DNA from: Bdellovibrionales bacterium RIFOXYD1_FULL_55_31
GTDB lineage: Bacteria > Bdellovibrionota > UBA1018
Direction: 5' to 3'
Assembly (NCBI GenBank): GCA_001770175.1
Contig: MEQK01000086.1
Span: 65,521-101,424 of the forward strand
Length of the DNA stretch: 35,904 nt
Position numbers and translations under genes: made by a program
Shown: in pieces, positions 18,184-25,605 of the stretch
How the letters are laid out: every line of letters starts with the position of its first letter
Numbering within the stretch: the stretch's first letter is position 1
Notes under the pieces: model-generated
Told to the model about the DNA's origin: nothing
Database searches by the model: none
The model's input: only the letters and a program-made list of their open reading frames with translations

Positions 18184-19302
18184 ATGACTGTGACCACGAT
18201 CAGCCGAGGTCCCGCGATTTCAGGGTTGCGGACCAGTGTTTATGAAATTCCAACCGCTACGCCGTTGGAGGCCGACGCGACCCTGAGTTGGGGCAAAACG
18301 ATTCTCGTCGTTGTTGAAGCGGATTCGGCTGGGAAAACCGGATTGGGCTACGCGTATGCGACGCGTGCTGCCGCCGAATTGATTCATGCAACGCTTGCGA
18401 AGGAAGTGATCGGCGCGCCCGCATTCGATATTCCCCTGATCCGGCAAAAGCTCATCCGCTTGATTCGTGACCACGGTCGATCCGGGATAGCGGCAATGGC
18501 TATTTCCATGATCGACTCGGCGCTCTGGGATCTGAAAGCGAGAATTCTTGACTTGCCGCTGGCATCTGTTCTGGGACAGGTCAGAAGCGGGGTTCCGGTA
18601 TACGGGAGCGGAGGCTTCACATCATTCAGTCTGAATGAACTTGAACGTCATTTTGGACGATGGATCGCGATGGGACTATCCCGCGTGAAGATGAAAGTGG
18701 GGGGCGATCCAGAGGGAGGCGCTGATCTTGAGCGCGTTCGGCTCGTTCGGAACGCAATCGGAATCGGTTCCGAACTCTTCGTTGACGCAGATGGGGTGTA
18801 CCGGTTGAAGCGGGCCATGGAAATGGCAGAGAGGTTCTCGGAGTTCGGTGTCTCGTGGTTTGAGGAGCCCGTATCGGCAGAGGACCTACCCGGACTTCGT
18901 TCGCTCCGTGATCGTGCTCCGTTCGGGATCGAAATCGCGGCCGGAGAGTATGGCTATGAGCAGGGCTATTTTTTTAGAATGCTGCAGAGCGGGACTGTCG
19001 ATGTCTTGCAGGCGGATGCCACTCGGTGCGGCGGGGTTTCTGGTTTTCTGGAAATAGGCTCCCTATGTGAGGCGTTCGGAACGCCTCTTTCCGCGAGTGG
19101 CGCACCATCGCTTCACCTCCACATCTGCGCTGCGGTGAATCGCGCTCGTAACTTGGAATATTTTTATGACCATGTCGGAATCGAAAAAATGCTGTTCGAT
19201 GGTTTTATCGAACCGAAGGGCGGCCTGCTTTATCCTGATCTCAGCCGACCGGGACTCGGGATCGAATTCAAGAAAAGCGATGCGTTGAGATTCGCGGCTT
19301 GA
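18184..19302 (+). CDS. Enolase superfamily (mandelate racemase/muconate lactonizing-like) enzyme
   Basis: KxK motif 'SRVKMKVGG', metal ligands 'LFVDADGVY', 'WFEEPV', 'IAAGEYGYE', then 'DVLQADATRCGGVSGFLEI'. Confidence 0.9.
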   Translation: MTVTTISRGPAISGLRTSVYEIPTATPLEADATLSWGKTILVVVEADSAGKTGLGYAYATRAAAELIHATLAKEVIGAPAFDIPLIRQKLIRLIRDHGRSGIAAMAISMIDSALWDLKARILDLPLASVLGQVRSGVPVYGSGGFTSFSLNELERHFGRWIAMGLSRVKMKVGGDPEGGADLERVRLVRNAIGIGSELFVDADGVYRLKRAMEMAERFSEFGVSWFEEPVSAEDLPGLRSLRDRAPFGIEIAAGEYGYEQGYFFRMLQSGTVDVLQADATRCGGVSGFLEIGSLCEAFGTPLSASGAPSLHLHICAAVNRARNLEYFYDHVGIEKMLFDGFIEPKGGLLYPDLSRPGLGIEFKKSDALRFAA

Positions 19303-19401
19303 GGCGTTCGCGGCATTTCGGTTGCAGAGATCCGAAGGGAATAGCTCATTGTGACCCGGTGCGAACTACTGGCGAACTAAATCCGAATGGAGGAAATATC
19401 G

Positions 19402-19998
19402 ATGAAAACGACTATCTTGACAGCGCTGGTCGCCGTCAGTTTGGTGGCCGCGCTGCCTGTCCAGGCACAAAGCAAGGCAGCTGGCGGCGGCACAAGTTAT
19501 CTGGCCGGACACCTCGGCGCGGGATTCCCGAACAACGGGCAGGGTACGAACCTCATGTTCGGCGGTGCTTTCGGTTTTTTCTGGACGAGTGAGTATAGCG
19601 GCGCCGTGTTCATTGACCACATGAATGTCGGCTCGATCAGCTCGTCTCTTTTGACGCTGAATCAGAGCAGCCAGGGTATTACGCTGTTTGGCGTGGAGGC
19701 GAATCGCGAGTTGAGCGATCTTGTCGAGGGCCTCCAGGTCGGAATCAAGGTCGGGCTGACTTCCACGTCGGTCACCGCGACGGCCCCCGGGGTATTCACC
19801 GATAGCCAGAGCAACATGAATTTCTTCATTGGGCCGAAGGTCGCGTACGATTACCCGGTCGTCGGGAACTTGAGAATTGGCGGTGAAGGTAACTTTCTGT
19901 TCAAGTCGACGAGCGACGAACCGATTACAGGATTCGCGACCGTCAATGGAACCGGCACGATGTTCAATCTTCTTGGAGTCGTGAAATACCTCTTTTGA
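19402..19998 (+). CDS. Small outer-membrane beta-barrel protein
   Basis: Signal 'TALVAVSLVAALPVQAQ', Gly/aromatic alternating strands, C-terminal 'GVVKYLF'. ATG 19402 is preceded by GGAGG; the track start at 19387 would contain the SD. Confidence 0.72.
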   Translation: MKTTILTALVAVSLVAALPVQAQSKAAGGGTSYLAGHLGAGFPNNGQGTNLMFGGAFGFFWTSEYSGAVFIDHMNVGSISSSLLTLNQSSQGITLFGVEANRELSDLVEGLQVGIKVGLTSTSVTATAPGVFTDSQSNMNFFIGPKVAYDYPVVGNLRIGGEGNFLFKSTSDEPITGFATVNGTGTMFNLLGVVKYLF

Positions 19999-20005
19999 GG
20001 GGCTT

Positions 20006-21772
20006 ATGCACTACCGGGCGTTTGTCACGGATTTCGACGGCACGATAGCGAGCTACGGAAAAGTGGACAGGGAAACCATCCTTGCGCTGTACCGCTTGCG
20101 CCAGTCGGGCCGGCGCGTGATCTTGGCCACCGGCCGATTTTTGGATAACGTATTGAGCGTCTGCCCCGAATTCGGCGTCTTCGATTACGTGCTCGCTGAA
20201 GACGGGGCGGTTCTTTACAGGCCTTCGGACGGAGAGACCACGGTCCTCTCTGATCCGTTGCCGAAACGCCTGATGGATGCGCTCCGTGACGCGAAAGTCG
20301 AGCCGTTATATGAGGGCAGCGTCATTTGTTCCACGGTCGCAAGCGAAAAAACGAAGATTCTTGAAGCGATTCAGAAGGTCGGGTTGGAAGTTCAGATCGT
20401 TTTCAACGGCGGCTCGTTGATGGTGGTTCCGGTCGGCGTGAATAAGGCTTCGGGGCTCGATTATGTTCTTCGCAAGCTGGGGCTTTCGTTTCATGAGGTG
20501 GTGGGAGTGGGGGATGCCGAGAACGACCACTCGTTTCTACAACACTGCGAGTGTCCGGTCGCGGTTCAGAACGCCATTGAGTCGATCAAGGATATCGCGG
20601 TCCTGGTGACGAACGCTCCGGCTGGCGCGGGAGTTCAGGAGGTGGTCGCCGGCCTGATCAAGGACGACCTGAGTGGGATCGGCAAGTCACTGACGCGAAA
20701 CTCGATCCTGATTGGGACCCTGCATGACGGGGCGCCCTTTGGAATGCCCGTTTACGGCGAAAACGTTCTTGTGATCGGTCCGCCCGGCGCGGGTAAATCG
20801 GATTTCGCGAGCGGCTTCATCGAGCGCTTGATCCGCAAAGACTATCAGGTTTGCGTTATTGATCCTGAGGGAGACTACGTGAGCGTACGTGAGTTGATCA
20901 CGTTGGGAAGTACGCGCCATACTCCACGCGTTTCAGAAGTCGTGAGCCTGCTTGAGGATCCCGAAATTAATGGAAACGTCAACTTGCTTGGCATTCCCAT
21001 GTCCGATCGTCCCGAGTATTTCTCTCAGCTCTTTCTCGCGATTCAGGGGCTTCGGACCAGGACCGGCCGGCCGCACTGGATCATCCTGGATGAAGCGCAT
21101 CACCTCGTGCCGGCGGCTTACAGGGGAAATGAACTCGCGTTGCCGCGAAGGTTTTCGGAAACTATGCTTCTCACCGTGAACCCTGACCAGTTATCGCTGG
21201 CCATTCTTGAAATGATGGATACGGTCGTCGCGGTGGGCGCCTCACCCGAGAGCTCTTTAGCGCGGTTCGCCTCGGCTGTGCACAAACACCCACCCAAATC
21301 AATCGCGGGAGGAGGAGGCGAGACTGGCGAAAGTAAAACGATGCGGAATATCAGGCCAAATGAGGTCGTTGCCTGGCCTCTCCGAAGCGGAAGTCCCGCC
21401 ATTCGGATGAAGGTTATCCCCGGTCGGCTGGAAAGGCTTCGGCACCTTCGAAAATACGCCGAGGGCGATCTTGGATCACACAGTTTCTATTTTCGCGGTC
21501 CCCAGGGAAAGCAGAATCTGAAAGCTCAAAACGTTTTGGTTTTTGCGCAGATTGCAGAAGGAATCGATGAAGAGACCTGGCTTTTTCACCTCAGGCGGGG
21601 TGATTACTCGCGATGGCTCAAGGAACACGTGAAGGATGAGGAAGCGGCGAAACAGATGGAAAAAATCGAACAGGAGTTCGAGTCCAGCTCGGAAGAGAGC
21701 CGGCAGCGCGCATCCAGACTGATCCGTTCGCGCTTCACGGCTCCCGAGGATCGCGGGATCCTCGCCTACTGA
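20006..21772 (+). CDS. HAD-IIB (Cof-like) phosphatase fused to a HerA/DUF87-like P-loop ATPase
   Basis: HAD motifs 'DFDGTIASYG', 'ILATGR', 'NKASGLDYVL', 'GVGDAENDHSFL' followed by Walker A 'IGPPGAGKSDFA', 'VCVIDPEGDYVSVRE' and Walker B 'WIILDEAHHL'. Confidence 0.85.
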   Translation: MHYRAFVTDFDGTIASYGKVDRETILALYRLRQSGRRVILATGRFLDNVLSVCPEFGVFDYVLAEDGAVLYRPSDGETTVLSDPLPKRLMDALRDAKVEPLYEGSVICSTVASEKTKILEAIQKVGLEVQIVFNGGSLMVVPVGVNKASGLDYVLRKLGLSFHEVVGVGDAENDHSFLQHCECPVAVQNAIESIKDIAVLVTNAPAGAGVQEVVAGLIKDDLSGIGKSLTRNSILIGTLHDGAPFGMPVYGENVLVIGPPGAGKSDFASGFIERLIRKDYQVCVIDPEGDYVSVRELITLGSTRHTPRVSEVVSLLEDPEINGNVNLLGIPMSDRPEYFSQLFLAIQGLRTRTGRPHWIILDEAHHLVPAAYRGNELALPRRFSETMLLTVNPDQLSLAILEMMDTVVAVGASPESSLARFASAVHKHPPKSIAGGGGETGESKTMRNIRPNEVVAWPLRSGSPAIRMKVIPGRLERLRHLRKYAEGDLGSHSFYFRGPQGKQNLKAQNVLVFAQIAEGIDEETWLFHLRRGDYSRWLKEHVKDEEAAKQMEKIEQEFESSSEESRQRASRLIRSRFTAPEDRGILAY

Positions 21773-22773
21773 GTGGCGTAAATTGCATCCATTGCTTCGG
21801 CAACACGGACGAACTGTTCGGATTCCTCGTTAAAACGCGCGCGCAACGAGAGCTGTCGTGCCCAGTTCACGGCGGCTCGACCACCCCAATCATCGGGTGG
21901 GCTGACAAGGATCTCGCGTTTCGTGCCTTGATAACGCTCGGCGATGAAGTCGTAAAATGAGCCATTCACGTTTCTGAGCGCGAGGCCGCCTTTGGTGCCG
22001 TAAAATGTCGCGCTGATCATCGCGTCACATCCGGCCGGGAGGTTCCATGAGCAGGATATTTGAACCGAGGCACCGCTTTCGAGTTCAAGAGTCGCCGTGG
22101 CGTAGTCCTCGACTTTTCCGTGAGTATGGCGCAGAGGACGACCACCTGAATAGAGTTGACTGGCGACACGAGTAAAGTTTGGGAATCCCAGGTTCCAGAG
22201 CGCGAGGTCGAGCAGGTGTACGCCCAGATCAATGAGACAACCGCCACCTGAGAGTTCTGGTTGGTAAAACCAGCTTTTGTCGGGGCCATAGGCATTGTGG
22301 AATACGAGGTCTGCCATGAATACCTGGCCGATATCATTGTTTTGGAGCCGCTCGCGAAGCGCGGTTACCGCTTCAGTGAATCGATACGACAAATCGACGC
22401 CGAGGAGCCGATCGGATGCCCGAGCCGCGTCAACGACCGCCCGTACTTCGTTTCGCTTTCGGCCGAGTGGTTTCTGAGAAAATACCGAAATTCCGGATTC
22501 AAGAGCGCGGATTGCCTGTTCGGAATGCAGAGCGCTGGGCGTTGCGATGACGATTCCATCGAGTCCTGCGTTGAGCATTTGTTGGAAGCTCCGTGCTTCT
22601 TTTGCGCCGGGAACGCATTTCAAAGCCTCCGTGATCCGTTCGGGAGAAGGATCATGGATCATGGATACCTCGGCGACACCGCTCGAATGGATCGCCTGCA
22701 TCCGATGACGTCCGATCCAACCCACCCCGAGAAACCCCAATTTCGGACGACGCGGTAATTCGGTTTCTTTCAT
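21766..22773 (-). CDS. Gfo/Idh/MocA family oxidoreductase
   Basis: 'KLGFLGVGWIGRHRMQAI', 'DGIVIATPSALHSEQAIRALESGISVFSQKPLGR' (EKP-like), 'GGGCLIDLGVHLLDLALW'. Confidence 0.92.
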   Translation of the reverse strand: MKETELPRRPKLGFLGVGWIGRHRMQAIHSSGVAEVSMIHDPSPERITEALKCVPGAKEARSFQQMLNAGLDGIVIATPSALHSEQAIRALESGISVFSQKPLGRKRNEVRAVVDAARASDRLLGVDLSYRFTEAVTALRERLQNNDIGQVFMADLVFHNAYGPDKSWFYQPELSGGGCLIDLGVHLLDLALWNLGFPNFTRVASQLYSGGRPLRHTHGKVEDYATATLELESGASVQISCSWNLPAGCDAMISATFYGTKGGLALRNVNGSFYDFIAERYQGTKREILVSPPDDWGGRAAVNWARQLSLRARFNEESEQFVRVAEAMDAIYATQ

Positions 22774-23753
22774 ACGGCAACCACGGCTTTCAGGAATCCA
22801 TCAGGGCGTTGAATGGTGGCTTCGAGTGCTTCGCCGAGGCGTTCGAGGGGGAAGGTCTTCGTGATCAACAGGGCGGGGTTCAAGGTACCGGAAACCGCAG
22901 CCTGTATCGAGTCGCGAATTCCGGCGAGATAAACTTGAGCATCGCGTTCGTGAGCGTTGATGACATCGAGTCCTCTCCAGTTCCAGAGTTGCATGTTGAC
23001 TTGACGCGAACCATCCTGGTGGTAGCCCGCGATGATCAGTCGACCGCGTTCACGGGTGAGTTCAGCGGCAAGGTCCAGCGGCCATTGCTTCCCGGCAGCC
23101 TCGATGACGCGGTCACAAAGGACTCCAGAAGTAAGGGCTTTTACTCGGGAGATAATTTTCGCGTGATCATCCATCGGAATCAGTTCATCGGCGCCCATTG
23201 CTTTGGCGATTTCGAGTGCATAGGGTCGTCGTGAAATCGCGAGAACGCGGGCTCCGGCTTTTGAAACAAGTCGAGTGAGTGCTGCCCCGAGAAACCCGAT
23301 ACCCACGATCGCGACGGTTTGCCCGGCCCGAATTTCGCCTCGGCGAAAGATATTCATCGCGCAACCAAACGCTTCTCCGGGGAACGGCAGTGCATCGAGA
23401 GATTGGGGGAGCGCAATCGTTTCTGAGGCCTTGGCCAGATCATATTCCGCATAGCCGCGATAGGATAGTGCAGTCACCCGGTCACCCAGCTTGAAGTCGC
23501 TCACGCCTGGACCGAGCGCGTCGACGATTCCCCAGGTTTCGTGCCCCGGTGCCCCGGGTTCCAGCGGATATTGAGTCCAAGGCATTCCTTCCCATGACGC
23601 GGCATTAGAGCCGCAGACTCCGCAGCCTTGAATCCGAATTCTCAGCTCACCAGGACCTGGCGTCGGGATTGGGATCCGTTTTATCTCGCACGTCCTTGGC
23701 CCCGTCAGGACGGCCGTCCGCATCATCGCTTGGGATTCGAATGGCTGAATCAT
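22770..23753 (-). CDS. Medium-chain (zinc-type) alcohol/polyol dehydrogenase
   Basis: 'GCGVCGSNAASWEG', 'PGHETWGIVDALGPGVSDFKLGDRVTAL', 'VAIVGIGFLGAALTRLVSKAGARVLAISRR'. Overlaps the downstream gene by ATGA; a later start is possible at MMRTAVL. Confidence 0.9.
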   Translation of the reverse strand: MIQPFESQAMMRTAVLTGPRTCEIKRIPIPTPGPGELRIRIQGCGVCGSNAASWEGMPWTQYPLEPGAPGHETWGIVDALGPGVSDFKLGDRVTALSYRGYAEYDLAKASETIALPQSLDALPFPGEAFGCAMNIFRRGEIRAGQTVAIVGIGFLGAALTRLVSKAGARVLAISRRPYALEIAKAMGADELIPMDDHAKIISRVKALTSGVLCDRVIEAAGKQWPLDLAAELTRERGRLIIAGYHQDGSRQVNMQLWNWRGLDVINAHERDAQVYLAGIRDSIQAAVSGTLNPALLITKTFPLERLGEALEATIQRPDGFLKAVVAV

Positions 23754-23822
23754 GTTTCGTCTCCTTTGGTGCTTTCCACGCGGGGCGCGCGATGCAAAAT
23801 CGAAACCAGGAAACCTAGGAGT

Positions 23823-25586
23823 ATGTTCGTTGCAGCTTTTCAGTTCATGATCGTCTATGGAGGATCGAAACGAGTCGCGAGCACCACGGATCTTATTGCC
23901 AAATTGAGCGATTCATTGCGGGGTTCTGCAAGATTTGGCAAAAGTCCTCAGTCTTCAGTATCCGCACCGGCGGAACCAACACGTGTGCTCATTGAGCTTG
24001 GTGAACTGGTCCAAGGTATTTTGGATCATGAGTTTCATAAGGATGGGCAGGACGTCTGGGGTGGAGTTCAGAAAGCGTGCGGCGAAGCCCTCCTGAATTG
24101 CGGAAGGTTGTTTCTGAGTTCGAACTCTTCGGCCCTCGAACATTTGCGAAATCTTCGCCGAAATCTTGAAATCTTGTCGGGCTTTGCTCTGCCCGACCGC
24201 GTAACGATTCACGTTCCCGAGGGATATGCCTATTACGCCGTTTATCCGGAGCTTTACGCCGAGGCGGCCGCTCGGCTCACAATATCGTCTCACCAAGGCT
24301 TCAGCGTGATTGGGCTTCGGAGTATCGGGACCAGTCTTGCCGGACTGGTCGCGGCGGCGCTCGGGGCCAGTGTTTTGCCAGTCACGCTCCGTCCGACCGG
24401 TAATCCGTTCGAAAGGCGGCTGAAGATATCGGAGTCCCTCGAGGCGAAGCTCATGGCTGGAGCTCATCAGCTTGTTTATGCGATTGTGGACGAGGGGCCG
24501 GGGCTATCGGGGAGCAGCTTTCGATCTGTTTGTCACTGGCTGCAGGAACGGGGAGTTTCGCGTTCGAGAGTTGTCCTGTTCCCGAGCCATCCAGGCGAGC
24601 CGGGACCCTCGGTATCGGAAGAACACCGGAGTCAGTGGCGAGGCTTCAGGAAGGCAGTCGTGACTTTCGAGGAATATTTCGATCACCAGCTCCGCCGTTG
24701 CGAGGATATTTCGGGTGGACGTTGGCGCAAGAAGCTGCTGGCGAATTCGAAGTCGTGGCCAGCGAGCTTTCCCCAGCAGGAACGGCGCAAGTATCTGTTC
24801 ACGGACGGCGCGAAGACATATCTCGCCAAGTTTTCGGGAATCGGGCGCTACGGTGAAGACAAGTTGGCAAGAGCGAATCTTTTTGCCGAGGCAGGGTTCG
24901 CTCCCGAGGTGATGGGCTATCACTCCGGGTTTATCCTGATGCGCTGGCATGAGGATGCGGTGCCTTGCGGAGAAGAGATCGTCAAGCGGCACCGGGAGAG
25001 CCTTGTCGTGAGTGTCGGGAAGTACCTTGCCATGATTCGACAGCAGTACCGGAGCGCAGACGACTTGACGGGTGCTTCGATTCGGGAATTATTCGGGATG
25101 GCGGCCGCCAATTCGCGCGAGAAGTTCGGGAATGCTTTTGATCGTGGTTTGAAAAGAATCGAAGCGCTGATCGAGAATGTGGCGGGCGCGGTCGTCCGTA
25201 CCGCCACCGACAATAAGATGCACGCGTGGGAATGGATCAGGCTTCCCGGCGGCAGGTTTTTAAAGACGGACGGACTGGATCACCATTCGTCGCACGACAT
25301 CGTGGGCTGCCAGGACATTGCCTGGGACATCGTCGCGGCGAAAATCGAACTTCGCCTGACGGACTCCGAATTTGAAAAAGTCCTGGCGTTCGCCGACCCA
25401 GGAGGGCCGCGAGGCAATGGGTTTTCATCGGAAAAAGAGCGCTTTTTCAGTGTCACCTATCTGGCTTTTCAAATGGGCTACTTTTCGAACGCCGCGCGGT
25501 GCATGACTCACGATCCCGAGGAAGAAGCGCGTCTGCAACGGACTTCTGACCGGTATGCCCGTCGGTTGGCTGATCGACTCAGATAG
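23823..25586 (+). CDS. Two-part protein: phosphoribosyltransferase-like domain plus APH-like kinase-fold domain
   Basis: PRTase-like 'VIGLRSIGTSLAGLVAAALGASVLPVTLRPTG...LVYAIVDEGPGLSGSSFRSVCHWL' (PRPP-loop-like), then kinase-like 'TYLAKFSGIGRYGEDKLARANLFAEAGFAPEVMGYHSGFILMRW' and 'TDNKMHAWEWI...FLKTDGLDHHSSHDIVGCQDIAWDI'. ATG 23823 is preferred over the track start 23628, which lies inside the divergent gene. Confidence 0.6.
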   Translation: MFVAAFQFMIVYGGSKRVASTTDLIAKLSDSLRGSARFGKSPQSSVSAPAEPTRVLIELGELVQGILDHEFHKDGQDVWGGVQKACGEALLNCGRLFLSSNSSALEHLRNLRRNLEILSGFALPDRVTIHVPEGYAYYAVYPELYAEAAARLTISSHQGFSVIGLRSIGTSLAGLVAAALGASVLPVTLRPTGNPFERRLKISESLEAKLMAGAHQLVYAIVDEGPGLSGSSFRSVCHWLQERGVSRSRVVLFPSHPGEPGPSVSEEHRSQWRGFRKAVVTFEEYFDHQLRRCEDISGGRWRKKLLANSKSWPASFPQQERRKYLFTDGAKTYLAKFSGIGRYGEDKLARANLFAEAGFAPEVMGYHSGFILMRWHEDAVPCGEEIVKRHRESLVVSVGKYLAMIRQQYRSADDLTGASIRELFGMAAANSREKFGNAFDRGLKRIEALIENVAGAVVRTATDNKMHAWEWIRLPGGRFLKTDGLDHHSSHDIVGCQDIAWDIVAAKIELRLTDSEFEKVLAFADPGGPRGNGFSSEKERFFSVTYLAFQMGYFSNAARCMTHDPEEEARLQRTSDRYARRLADRLR

Positions 25587-25605
25587 ATTCGGGCACGAAG
25601 AAGGC

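Noticed and set aside
23628-23822. N-terminal extension of the PRTase-kinase ORF in the ORF track
   Set aside because: Overlaps the start of the divergent MDR gene; ATG at 23823 is a more natural start.
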